Positions 51,619 through 59,522 of a stretch of 64,000 nt of DNA are shown here, in pieces (position 1 is the first letter of the stretch; each line of letters begins with the position of its first letter). Both the position numbers and the translations under genes were made by a program. The stretch covers positions 1 through 64,000 of the forward strand of contig PMOI01000011.1 in assembly GCA_003162475.1 (NCBI GenBank). The letters run 5' to 3'. The notes below the pieces were generated by a model. It was not told where the DNA came from and did not search any database. It saw nothing but the letters and a program-made list of their open reading frames with translations. Source of the stretch: Acidimicrobiaceae bacterium (lineage in GTDB: Bacteria; Actinomycetota; Acidimicrobiia; Acidimicrobiales; RAAP-2).

Positions 51619-52530
51619 ATGAGTTACGCGGTCGACGTCAACAATCTCGAAGTCAACTTCGGGGACCTGCGCGCGGTAAATGACGTCACCCTCAACGTCA
51701 GCTACGGCGAAGTCGTGGCCCTGTTGGGTCCCAACGGCGCGGGCAAGACGACGCTCGTCGAGACGCTGCTCGGCTTTCGCTCCCCCGACGCTGGCTCGGT
51801 GCGCTTGCACGGTCTCAACCCGACGCGTGATCATCGAGAGGTCGTCACGCGCACCGGCGCGCTACTGCAACGAGGCGGCGTCTGGGCGCCGATGTCGCCG
51901 CGAGACGTACTGCGCCTCACTTCGTCGTACTACGACGCTCCGCGCGACGTCAGTGAACTCCTCACGCTGCTCGAACTTGATCGCTGCCAGAAGACGCCGT
52001 GGCGTCGCCTGAGCGGTGGCGAACAACAGCGCACCCTGCTCGCGCTGGCCCTGCTCGGACGACCCCGGGCCCTCGTGCTCGACGAGCCAACGACGGCCGT
52101 GGACCCCGAAGGACGCCAGATCATCCGCGACCTCATCACTTCCGAGCGAGACCGCGGGTGCGCGATCTTTCTCACCACGCACGAACTCAACGAAGCAGAA
52201 CGTCTGGCCACCCGACTCGTCATCATGCACCAGGGTCGTGTGCTCATTCAAGGCACGCTCGAAGAGCTCGCCGGAACGCCCGAGATGATCGTCCAGTCGT
52301 CGGGTTCGCTCGATCCCGCGCCCCTCGCGGCGCTGTTGCGATGCGACGTGACACTCGACAATCCTCTGCAGCTTCGTTGCGCGGTTCCGTCCACCCCCGA
52401 GCGCATCGCACTGATCTCGAACTACCTCGCCAGTCTCGGTCTCTCCATGGTGTCCCTTCGAACCCGGGCGTCGCTTGAAGAGCGTTACCTCGAACTCATC
52501 AGCGAAGAGCGAAGCGACGCTCCCTCGTGA
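51619..52530 (+). CDS. ABC transporter ATP-binding protein
   Basis: 303 residues. Walker A is LLGPNGAGKTTLVETLLGF (about residues 36-54), the signature is RLSGGEQQRTLLALALLG, Walker B is ALVLDEPTTAVDP and the switch is IFLTTHELNEAERLA. The C-terminal 80 residues form the extra domain seen in drug/antibiotic exporters. It overlaps the permease gene by 4 nt (GTGA). Divergent from serS; TAGTTT lies 8 nt before the ATG. Substrate unknown. Confidence 0.92.
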   Translation: MSYAVDVNNLEVNFGDLRAVNDVTLNVSYGEVVALLGPNGAGKTTLVETLLGFRSPDAGSVRLHGLNPTRDHREVVTRTGALLQRGGVWAPMSPRDVLRLTSSYYDAPRDVSELLTLLELDRCQKTPWRRLSGGEQQRTLLALALLGRPRALVLDEPTTAVDPEGRQIIRDLITSERDRGCAIFLTTHELNEAERLATRLVIMHQGRVLIQGTLEELAGTPEMIVQSSGSLDPAPLAALLRCDVTLDNPLQLRCAVPSTPERIALISNYLASLGLSMVSLRTRASLEERYLELISEERSDAPS

Positions 52531-53258
52531 GAGCGTGGTGGGCCCAGACGCGCGCTGAGGTGTCGATGACGATTCGTCGCGGCGAGACGCTTTTGTTGAC
52601 GATCGGTATCCCCGTACTGCTACTCCTCTTCTTCTCGCTCACCCACGTCACCGCCTCACCGGGCGCACGCCGCGTTGACTTCGTTGCTCCGGGGATCTTG
52701 GCGCTGTGCGTGCTTTCTACCTCACTCGTGGCGCTCTCGATCGCGACGGGCTTCGAGCGCTCGTCCGGCGTGCTTCGTCGACTCCACGTGACGCCCCTCG
52801 GGCAGCGGCGTCTCATCGGCGCGAAGATCTCGGGCGTTCTCGTCACGGAGGTGATCCAGGTCGTCGTACTCTCCGGCGTCGCCCTGCTTTTGAAGTGGCG
52901 CCCCGACGGCGGCTTCGTTGGGGCGCTCGAGGTCGTGCTCGCGTTGGTGCTTGGATCGGCCGGTAGCGCGGGCATCGGACTCGCGCTCGCGGGACGACTT
53001 CGCGCCGAGGTGAACCTCGCCGCGAGCAACGGTCTCTATCTCGTGCTTCTCTTGCTCTCAGGAATCGTGGTGCCGCTCTCGTCGATGCCGTTGTTCGTTC
53101 GACGAGTCGTGATCGGCTTGCCGTCGGGCGCGATGGCCGAGGCGCTGCACCGGGTGCTCGGACACGGCGTGGCGCCCACCGTGGCGGACTGGTTGTCGCT
53201 GAGTCTGTGGGCCGTCGCCGCGCCGCTACTGGCGGCGCGCACGTTTCGCTTCGATTAA
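52527..53258 (+). CDS. ABC-2 type transporter permease
   Basis: 243 residues, six hydrophobic segments in the ABC-2 arrangement. An N-terminal amphipathic RAWWAQTRAEVSMTIRRGET precedes the first helix (LLLTIGIPVLLLLFFSL). IATGFERSSGVLRRLHVTPL is the conserved cytoplasmic loop contacting the ATPase, and the last helices contain GLYLVLLLLSGIVVPLSSMP and LPSGAMAEALHRVL. Together with the preceding ATPase it forms an export system of the nodulation/daunorubicin type. The stop overlaps the convergent thioredoxin gene (TTAA). Confidence 0.88.
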   Translation: MRAWWAQTRAEVSMTIRRGETLLLTIGIPVLLLLFFSLTHVTASPGARRVDFVAPGILALCVLSTSLVALSIATGFERSSGVLRRLHVTPLGQRRLIGAKISGVLVTEVIQVVVLSGVALLLKWRPDGGFVGALEVVLALVLGSAGSAGIGLALAGRLRAEVNLAASNGLYLVLLLLSGIVVPLSSMPLFVRRVVIGLPSGAMAEALHRVLGHGVAPTVADWLSLSLWAVAAPLLAARTFRFD

Positions 53259-53827
53259 GTCGACTTCAAGAGTTTGATGCCACTGGCCAGTTTCTTCTTC
53301 GGAATTGCGCCAAAGTAGACGTCGGTGACGATGCCCTTCGCGTTCAAAAAGACGCTTTCGGGCACCGCCTGGAAGCCGAAAATCCCCGTTGCGACCGTGG
53401 CGTTGGGATCGGAAGCGACCGGGAAGGTGACGCCGTCCTCCTTCACCATGGACTGAGCAGCGGAACGTACGTCGGTGACGTCAACCCCCACGACGTCGAC
53501 GGGCGTTGGGCTATTGGTGTGGATGTACTTTGCGATCTTGGGCATCTCACTCTTACAGGGACCGCAGTAACTCGCGAAGAAGATCAAGACACTGGGATGG
53601 CCCGAGACCCACGGCGCCTTGATTTTTCCTCCGTTGAGGCCGGCCAGCGTGAAACTCTTAATCTGCTTACCATCCAGCAGATTCGTCGACGAGTTCGTTT
53701 GCTTCCCGCCGGTGAGGACTGAGACGACGGTGATGAGGGCGATCGCCACGACGACGCCAACGATGATGATCAGCTTTCGGGACCGACGTCCCTTGGGGGC
53801 CTCAGTGGTTCCGGACAAGAACGTCAA
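53255..53827 (-). CDS. TlpA/ResA-like membrane-anchored thioredoxin
   Basis: 190 residues from a TTG (another TTG at 53818 is possible), overlapping the end of ctaB by 26 nt. An N-terminal anchor (LIIIVGVVVAIALITVVSVL) is followed by a thioredoxin domain with the redox-active pair in VLIFFASYCGPCKSEMPKIA (CGPC) and the cis-proline region FQAVPESVFLNAKG. Such proteins reduce cytochrome c apoproteins or the CuA site outside the membrane. The location directly after ctaB fits a role in cytochrome oxidase maturation (inference). Confidence 0.85.
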   Translation of the reverse strand: MTFLSGTTEAPKGRRSRKLIIIVGVVVAIALITVVSVLTGGKQTNSSTNLLDGKQIKSFTLAGLNGGKIKAPWVSGHPSVLIFFASYCGPCKSEMPKIAKYIHTNSPTPVDVVGVDVTDVRSAAQSMVKEDGVTFPVASDPNATVATGIFGFQAVPESVFLNAKGIVTDVYFGAIPKKKLASGIKLLKST

Positions 53828-54716
53828 CCGCCATCAAGATAAAGAGGGCCGAGAGATACGTGATGGAGAAGTGGAAGAGCCGCATCGCCTCAGCGACGTT
53901 GGCTTTGCCCACGAGAGCGTGACGGTAGAGACGAAGCGCGTAAAACGTGAACATCGCTCCGAGCACCGTGGCCGACACCGCGTAGACCCACCCGAGGTGC
54001 GCGCTCGGCCCGATGAACAGCGTCAGCGCCCACATCAAGACCGTGTACACGAGGATCTCGAGCGTCGTGCGCCGAAGTGACGCCACGACCGGCATCATGG
54101 GCACGTGCGCGGCCTCGTAGTCATCGCGGTAGCGAACGGCGAGCGCCCAGAAGTGCGGCGGCGTCCAGATGAAGATGACGAGGAACAACAACACTGGCGT
54201 CCAGCCCAGGGAGTTGGTCACGGCCGACCAACCGATCAACACGGGCACCGCGCCGGCTGCGCCACCGATGACGATGTTCTGCTTCGATCGGCGCTTCAGG
54301 ATCATGGTGTAGACGATCACGTAGAACGCCGTTGCCGACATCGCGAGCCACGCCGAGAGCTCGTTGACCCAGATCGCGAGGATCGCGAAAGCTACGACTT
54401 CGAGGGCACCGGCGAAGAGGGCCGCAGAACGCGCCGACATGACGCCCGTCACGAGAGGACGCCTCTTCGTGCGCTCCATGATCGCGTCGATGTCGCGGTC
54501 GATCACCATGTTGAATGCGTTCGCGCCACCGGCGGCGAGCGTCCCGCCGACGAGGGTCACCACGATCAGCCAAAGTCTCGGGAACCCATTCGCCGCCACG
54601 ATCATCGTTGGCACCGTCGTGACCAGTAGCAACTCGATGATGCGTGGCTTCGTTAGAGCGATGTATCCCTTAAGGACGTCGCTCGTCGAAAAAGACGAGG
54701 TAGCGGAAACGGTCAC
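53802..54716 (-). CDS. ctaB: Protohaem IX farnesyltransferase (haem O synthase)
   Basis: Adds a farnesyl group to haem b to form haem O for haem-copper oxidases. 304 residues from the GTG at 54716: KGYIALTKPRIIELLLVT at the first helix, the prenyl-diphosphate motif NMVIDRDIDAIMERTKRRP (N/D-rich), the second motif YTMILKRRSKQN, and W-T-P-P-H-F in FIWTPPHFWALAVRYRDDYE. About eight further helices. The longer frame to 54944 lacks support. TAGAAT 7 nt upstream suggests a leaderless start. Divergent from ctaA. Confidence 0.95.
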   Translation of the reverse strand: MTVSATSSFSTSDVLKGYIALTKPRIIELLLVTTVPTMIVAANGFPRLWLIVVTLVGGTLAAGGANAFNMVIDRDIDAIMERTKRRPLVTGVMSARSAALFAGALEVVAFAILAIWVNELSAWLAMSATAFYVIVYTMILKRRSKQNIVIGGAAGAVPVLIGWSAVTNSLGWTPVLLFLVIFIWTPPHFWALAVRYRDDYEAAHVPMMPVVASLRRTTLEILVYTVLMWALTLFIGPSAHLGWVYAVSATVLGAMFTFYALRLYRHALVGKANVAEAMRLFHFSITYLSALFILMAVDVLVRNH

Positions 54717-54723
54717 GGGGGAT

Positions 54724-54729
54724 ATTCTA
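54724..54729 (-). promoter_or_regulatory. -10 box of a probable leaderless ctaB transcript
   Basis: TAGAAT on the minus strand, 7 nt before the GTG at 54716, inside the 42-nt ctaB-ctaA divergent gap. Confidence 0.5.
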
Positions 54730-54746
54730 CGAGGCGCGCAATTCCC

Positions 54747-54752
54747 TAGGCT
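54747..54752 (+). promoter_or_regulatory. -10 box of a probable leaderless ctaA transcript
   Basis: TAGGCT, 6 nt, then GTG at 54759. The ctaA and ctaB boxes face away from each other 17 nt apart, so the two promoters must overlap. Confidence 0.5.
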
Positions 54753-54758
54753 GTAGCG

Positions 54759-55712
54759 GTGTCCGCCTCGCTTCCTCGCCGTGTGACGGGTCCAGTATTT
54801 CGCTGGTTCGCCCTCGCGTCGTTCCTCTCGATGATCGTCATTATTCTCACCGGCGCGGCCGTTCGTCTCACCGGCTCGGGACTCGGATGTCCGGACTGGC
54901 CCACCTGCTTTAAACATAAAATCGTAAGTTCCTCGAGTATTCACTCCAAGATTGAGTTCGGCAACCGATTGGTGACGATTTCGCTGGTCGTGATCATCGG
55001 CCTAACGTTCCTCGCCGCGTTGTGGAGGGAAAAACGCCGACGCGACCTCGTCATCCTGTCCGCGGTCCTGGTCCTGGGCGTCGTCGCCGACGCGGTTCTG
55101 GGTGCCCTCGTCGTCTACTCCAAGCTCAATCCGTACCTGGTCTCCCTGCACCTTCTACTCAGTCTCGCCATGGTGGTCGTGGGGGCGATGCTGTATCACC
55201 ATTCGAAGTATCTCTACGGCGAGGGCGCCAGAAGTGATCTGCGCGATCCCTACTTTCGCGCTCTTGCGCGTGCGCTGTGGATCCCCTTCATCGTCCTCGT
55301 CGTGACGGGAACGGCGACGAGCGGCTCGGGACCCCACGCGGGAAACTCTCAGGGCCAACTCGTCGCGCGACGACTACCCTTCGCGCTGTCGTCGGCCGCG
55401 TGGGTTCACTCGCTCGCCGCGGTGCTCTTCATTGGCTTGGTCGTTGGACTCTTACTGGCCATCTGGAAGAGTGACGCGCCGACGCCTCTCAAACTCGGCG
55501 TGCGACGTCTTGTCCTTATCTCGCTGGTTCAAGCAGCCATCGGCGCGACGCAGTATCTCACGCACTTGCCCGCGTGGCTCGTGGAACTCCACGTCGCCGG
55601 CGCCGTCTCACTCGCCATTGGTCTCACACAGTTCAACGTTCGCCAGGTCGCTCGCGATCGTGAGCCCGGAACCAAGAGGACCCCGGTCGCCGTCGTGTCG
55701 TCGGCACCGTAG
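54759..55712 (+). CDS. ctaA: Haem A synthase (COX15/CtaA family)
   Basis: Oxidises the C8 methyl of haem O to a formyl group. 317 residues with about eight helices. Visible motifs are ILTGAAVRLTGSGLGCPDWP, the conserved HSKIEFGNRL-type block (here IHSKIEFGNRLV, with the glutamate), VSLHLLLSLAMVVVGAML with a haem-ligand histidine, GTATSGSGPHAG, and WVHSLAAVLFIGLVVGLLL plus VELHVAGAVSLAIGL in the second half. Single gene, divergent from ctaB. Confidence 0.94.
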   Translation: MSASLPRRVTGPVFRWFALASFLSMIVIILTGAAVRLTGSGLGCPDWPTCFKHKIVSSSSIHSKIEFGNRLVTISLVVIIGLTFLAALWREKRRRDLVILSAVLVLGVVADAVLGALVVYSKLNPYLVSLHLLLSLAMVVVGAMLYHHSKYLYGEGARSDLRDPYFRALARALWIPFIVLVVTGTATSGSGPHAGNSQGQLVARRLPFALSSAAWVHSLAAVLFIGLVVGLLLAIWKSDAPTPLKLGVRRLVLISLVQAAIGATQYLTHLPAWLVELHVAGAVSLAIGLTQFNVRQVARDREPGTKRTPVAVVSSAP

Positions 55713-55826
55713 TTCCTTCGACGCAGCGCCGTCCCCGGGGTCCTACGCGTCGCGGCTGTTCGCAAGCATCGTGCGACAATGAAGCAATGAGACATCACCT
55801 GTCGCGGCGAAGGAACGGCGCCACCC

Positions 55827-56744
55827 GTGAGTGAAGGGAAGTCCCACACCCACGCGCTGGCCCCTTACGGTGACGTCCGCTACGTGCTGGGCGCGTTAGT
55901 ACTCATCTCTCTCTTCCTCGTGGTCGAAGTGGTGACGGCGATTCTTGGCACGTCCCTCGCGCTCTTCGCCGACGCTGGGCACATGTTGAGTGACGTGTCA
56001 GCCCTCGCCATGAGTGCGTGGGCGCTTCGTCTCGCGAAGCGCCCGGCCGAGGGACGTTGGAGTTTCGGTCTCAAACGAGCGGAAATCCTCAGCGCCGCGG
56101 CCAACGGCGTGACACTCGTCGCCGTGGCGCTCCTTATCGCGGTGGAAGCCATCCAACGTCTCATCACTCCCCATCACGTCGCCGGAGGACTGGTGCTGGT
56201 CGTGGCGCTCGTGGGCGCCCTCGTCAACGTGGTTGCGGCCTACGTCCTCGCAAAAGCCGATCGCAGGAATCTCAACATTCGTGGCGCCTACCTGCACGTG
56301 TTAACCGACCTCTACGCCTTTATCGGAACGGCTGTCGCTGGCGTCGTCATCATTCTCTCGAGTTGGGAGCGGGCTGACGCCATTGCTTCACTCTTCGTGG
56401 TCGCGCTCATGGTGCGTTCGGCGTGGGGACTCTTACGTGATGCAGGGAAGATCCTCCTTCAAGGGACGCCGGACAACTTGAGTCTCAGCGACGTGCGCGC
56501 GCACCTGGCCAACGTCGAACACGTCCTTGACGTTCACGACCTTCACGTCTGGACGGTGGCGTCTGATCTCCTCACGCTCAGCGCCCACGTGGTCGTCGAA
56601 GACGGTTGCTTCGATAGCGGACACGCGCCGCGCATCCTCGACGCACTACAAAAATGTCTCACCGAACACTTCGCTATCGAGCACGCGACCTTTCAACTCG
56701 AGCCAGCCACGCACGTTTCCCACGAGGAGGGACTCCACCCCTAA
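55827..56744 (+). CDS. Cation diffusion facilitator (CzcD/ZitB type)
   Basis: 305 residues; six membrane helices and a C-terminal cytoplasmic domain. The transport-site motifs HxxxD are present twice: ALFADAGHMLSDVSALAMSA in helix II and AYLHVLTDLYAFIGTAVAG in helix V, as expected for Zn/Cd-H+ antiporters. The helix IV-V loop is not His-rich. The C-terminal HDLHVWTVASDLLTLSAHVV is typical. Start GTG with GAAGGAA-type sequence upstream. Probably exports Zn2+, inferred from motifs. Confidence 0.88.
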   Translation: MSEGKSHTHALAPYGDVRYVLGALVLISLFLVVEVVTAILGTSLALFADAGHMLSDVSALAMSAWALRLAKRPAEGRWSFGLKRAEILSAAANGVTLVAVALLIAVEAIQRLITPHHVAGGLVLVVALVGALVNVVAAYVLAKADRRNLNIRGAYLHVLTDLYAFIGTAVAGVVIILSSWERADAIASLFVVALMVRSAWGLLRDAGKILLQGTPDNLSLSDVRAHLANVEHVLDVHDLHVWTVASDLLTLSAHVVVEDGCFDSGHAPRILDALQKCLTEHFAIEHATFQLEPATHVSHEEGLHP

Positions 56745-56854
56745 AGGTGCAAAAGCATGCACCGTTCCCGGGGTACGTTGCCGTAATAGGTGTAAAGTCA
56801 ACTATTCAGATTCCCTTCCCAATGATTTGACGATACTGGATGTAATATCAATTG

Positions 56855-56877
56855 TTATACTCTCTATAGGGGTATAA
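56855..56877. promoter_or_regulatory. Inverted-repeat operator of the hipBA operon
   Basis: TTATAC-11 nt-GTATAA with a central CTATAG. It ends 3 nt before the hipB start and covers the GGGG ribosome site. The region is AT-rich. Dimeric HipB-type proteins bind such symmetric sites to autoregulate. The arm sequence and spacing differ from the E. coli operator. Confidence 0.55.
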
Positions 56878-56880
56878 ACA

Positions 56881-57219
56881 ATGCAAAATGAGCCATTAAG
56901 TACCACTGCTGACTGGGAGCAGCGATTTGGGGACGACGTGCGAGGTCTCCGATTGCGACATCGCTTCACCCAGGCCGAACTGGCGCAGCGCGCGAACATC
57001 TCGCTGTCGGCGGTGAAGTACTTAGAAAAGGGACGCGGGTCCTCCCTCGCCACCTTGATTCGAATCGCCCGCGTGTTCGGGCGAACTGACTGGCTCGCGT
57101 CGTTCGCTCCCCCCGAGCCCGCGGTCAGCCCCATAGCAATGTTGCGCGAGCACCAACGACTAGCCAAGGTTGGCACGAAGCGCGTCCGTCACTCGGCGTC
57201 GAGTACGCGCTCGCCGTGA
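56881..57219 (+). CDS. hipB: XRE-family antitoxin, HipB-like
   Basis: 112 residues. Helix-turn-helix of the Cro/cI type at about residues 20-75: VRGLRLRHRFTQAELAQRAN, ISLSAVKYLEKGRGSSLATL. The C-terminal 40 residues (SFAPPEPAVSPIAMLREHQR, LAKVG) form a tail. It overlaps hipA by 4 nt (GTGA). By family it neutralises the HipA kinase and represses the operon through the palindrome just upstream. Confidence 0.85.
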   Translation: MQNEPLSTTADWEQRFGDDVRGLRLRHRFTQAELAQRANISLSAVKYLEKGRGSSLATLIRIARVFGRTDWLASFAPPEPAVSPIAMLREHQRLAKVGTKRVRHSASSTRSP

Positions 57220-58517
57220 GTTACACCCCCGCTGAGGTGATTGAAGTCTCGGCGTGGAATCGATTCGTCGGCGCGGTCGTGCTCGATCCGACGACGAGCT
57301 TCTACGCCTTTGAATACGACGACGCGTGGATCGCGAGCGGCGCCGACCTAGCGCCTCTGCACCTACCTCGTCGAGCCGGCGTGTTCGAATTCCCGGAACT
57401 CTCCCGTTCGACCTTCTACGGACTACCCGCCCTCTTGGCCGACGCGCTGCCCGACCGTTTCGGTAGTGCGCTCGTCAACGCGTGGATGGCCGAACAGGGC
57501 ATCGAACCGGGACGCATCACCCCACTCGATCGCCTCGCCTACGCGAGTAATCGGGCAATGGGGGCACTCTCCTTCGCGCCACCGACCGGTCCCTCGACAT
57601 CGGAAGTGAGCGTGGTGCAGCTGGCCGACCTGGTCACGGCCGCTCGAGCGCAGATCACCGGCACGCTCGACGAGTACGACGTCCACGAGTCACTCACGTC
57701 ACTTATCTCGGTGGGTACTTCCGCCGGCGGCGCCCGGGCGAAGGCGGTGCTCGCGTACAACCCCGTGACCGGTCAGATGCGCGCAGGACAGCTCCACGCA
57801 CCCGACGGCTACGAGCAGTGGCTGCTCAAGCTCGACGGCGTAGGCGACCCCGTGAACCACCCCTCGAAACCCTTCGTGACCAGCGAAGAGTACTGCCGAG
57901 TGGAGTACGCCTACTACCTGATGGCGACGCACGCCGGCGTCGAGATGAGTGAGTCGCGACTACTGCTCGAAGGACCACGGGCCCACTTCATGACCCGCCG
58001 ATTCGACCGCGGACCGGGCGACGAACGACGTCACGTCCAGACGCTGTGCGCCCTCGCGCACCTGGACTACAACATGGCGCGCACGCACTCGTATTCGAGC
58101 TACTTCCTCACCGCACGGGCGCTCGGGCTTGGACCCGACGCGATGCAACAGGTCTTTCGACGGGTCGTCTTCAACGTGATGGGGGTGAATCGCGACGACC
58201 ACGCGAAGAACTTCTCCTTCGTCTTGCCCGAGCATGGATCGTGGCAACTCGCCCCGGCCTACGACGTGACGCACTCCAACTGGGGTGGTGAATGGACCCA
58301 GACACATCAGATGAGCGTCAACGGCCGCTTCGAAGGAATCTCACTCGACGACTTACGAACACTGGGCGACCTCCACGAAGTTCCCGGCATCGAGAGCGTC
58401 CTTCAAGAGGTGACTTTGGCCACGAGCAACTGGCGCGACTTCGCCGCGGCCGCCCGTGTCAACGTCGCAACCACCGAGAAGATCGGCCACGACATCGACG
58501 AGTTTCGACCGCGCTAG
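57216..58517 (+). CDS. hipA: HipA-like serine/threonine kinase toxin
   Basis: 433 residues. HipA kinases phosphorylate glutamyl-tRNA synthetase or other targets, causing growth arrest. The N-terminal couple-HipA domain includes ADALPDRFGSALVNAWM. The kinase region has the P-loop-like SVGTSAGGARAKAVLAYNP, the catalytic NVMGVNRDDHAKNFSF (about residues 318-333; D and N in place) and the DFG-equivalent APAYDVTHS. The key catalytic residues look intact, so it should be active. Target unknown. Confidence 0.88.
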   Translation: MSYTPAEVIEVSAWNRFVGAVVLDPTTSFYAFEYDDAWIASGADLAPLHLPRRAGVFEFPELSRSTFYGLPALLADALPDRFGSALVNAWMAEQGIEPGRITPLDRLAYASNRAMGALSFAPPTGPSTSEVSVVQLADLVTAARAQITGTLDEYDVHESLTSLISVGTSAGGARAKAVLAYNPVTGQMRAGQLHAPDGYEQWLLKLDGVGDPVNHPSKPFVTSEEYCRVEYAYYLMATHAGVEMSESRLLLEGPRAHFMTRRFDRGPGDERRHVQTLCALAHLDYNMARTHSYSSYFLTARALGLGPDAMQQVFRRVVFNVMGVNRDDHAKNFSFVLPEHGSWQLAPAYDVTHSNWGGEWTQTHQMSVNGRFEGISLDDLRTLGDLHEVPGIESVLQEVTLATSNWRDFAAAARVNVATTEKIGHDIDEFRPR

Positions 58518-58719
58518 GAGCAGTGAATGCCGTTGACCTTGAAGTAGGGATCAGGCGGCAACGAACACGCGATCTCTCCGGTTGCCGTTTCCGCGCGACC
58601 GCGTCCACAACTCGTTCTCGGCAAGGCAACGCCACCTCGAAGTGATTATGGGACCTTTGGCCCTAGCCGTCGCCTCCTCGAACGTGTGATGCTCTCTTGA
58701 AGACCACGAGGGAGCAACA

Positions 58720-58899
58720 ATGCCGTTCACACATATCGCAGCGCTCCTGCCCCTCGACACGCTCGGGCACTACCTGCACTGGCACTTCATTCAAATCAGC
58801 GTCGCCAACTTCATCGTCATCGTGTTGATGGTGGTCACCTTTGTCGTCGCTCTCGTCGCACCATTCCCCGGTCGACGCCGGCGTAAGGAGAACCAGTGA
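58720..58899 (+). CDS. Small membrane protein of the cytochrome b operon
   Basis: 59 residues, first gene of the cytochrome b operon. GGGAG lies 6 nt before the ATG. A short amphipathic start (PFTHIAALLPLDTLGHYLHW) is followed by one transmembrane helix (NFIVIVLMVVTFVVALVAPF) and a basic tail RRRRKENQ. The stop overlaps the cytochrome b start by 4 nt (GTGA), so it is translationally coupled. It could be an assembly or structural subunit; I recognise no named family. Confidence 0.75.
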   Translation: MPFTHIAALLPLDTLGHYLHWHFIQISVANFIVIVLMVVTFVVALVAPFPGRRRRKENQ

Positions 58900-59522
58900 G
58901 TTACACCGAGATTGAACGCCAGTGGACGACCCGTCTTCGCCGGCGGTTCGTTCACCTTCTCCCTCCCGAGAAACTCCTACCTGACACCCAGCCGACCTAC
59001 GTCTCATCGTGGATCTACGTCTTTGGCGTGACGACGTTGTCGGCACTCGTCGTCGTCATCGCGTCGGGATCCCTGCTCGCGATACGCGGTCCTCAGTGGT
59101 GGCACACCTCGTCGGTCGGCCACTTCGTGAACTCCCTGCACCTGTGGAGCGTGGAGATCTTCTTCTTCGCCATGGTCGTGCACCTTTGGGGCAAGTACTT
59201 CATGGCGGCCTGGCGCGGAGGACGCGCCTTGACGTGGATGACGGGCGTCGTCACCTTCCTCACGTCGATCGCGGCGGCCTTCACCGGGTACGTCAGTCAG
59301 ACCAATTTCGACTCGCAGTGGATCTCCACGCAAGCCAAGGACGGCATCAACGCCACCGGGGCGGGTGCGTACTTCAACGTCCTCAACATGGGCCAGATGC
59401 TGATGTGGCACATCGTGCTCTTGCCTCTGGCGGCCATTGTCCTAACCGGTTTGCACGTACTCCTCGTTCGCGTTAAGGGCGTGGTACCTCCATTTGAGGA
59501 GAACGCCAAGGTGAACGCATGA
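58896..59522 (+). CDS. Cytochrome b, N-terminal (b6-type) subunit
   Basis: 208 residues with four transmembrane helices. Two haems are coordinated by four histidines in the b6 spacing: H82 and H96 in helix II (NSLHLWSVEIFFFAMVVHLW) and H172 and H187 in helix IV (WHIVLLPLAAIVLTGLHVLL), i.e. 14 and 15 residues apart. No cysteine for a covalent haem c is present. The loop between helices III and IV (FTGYVSQTNFDSQWISTQAK) differs from the usual Qo-site GYSLPWDQ-type pattern. No Rieske, cytochrome c or normal subunit IV gene follows. It may donate or accept electrons with an unknown partner. Confidence 0.85.
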   Translation: MSYTEIERQWTTRLRRRFVHLLPPEKLLPDTQPTYVSSWIYVFGVTTLSALVVVIASGSLLAIRGPQWWHTSSVGHFVNSLHLWSVEIFFFAMVVHLWGKYFMAAWRGGRALTWMTGVVTFLTSIAAAFTGYVSQTNFDSQWISTQAKDGINATGAGAYFNVLNMGQMLMWHIVLLPLAAIVLTGLHVLLVRVKGVVPPFEENAKVNA

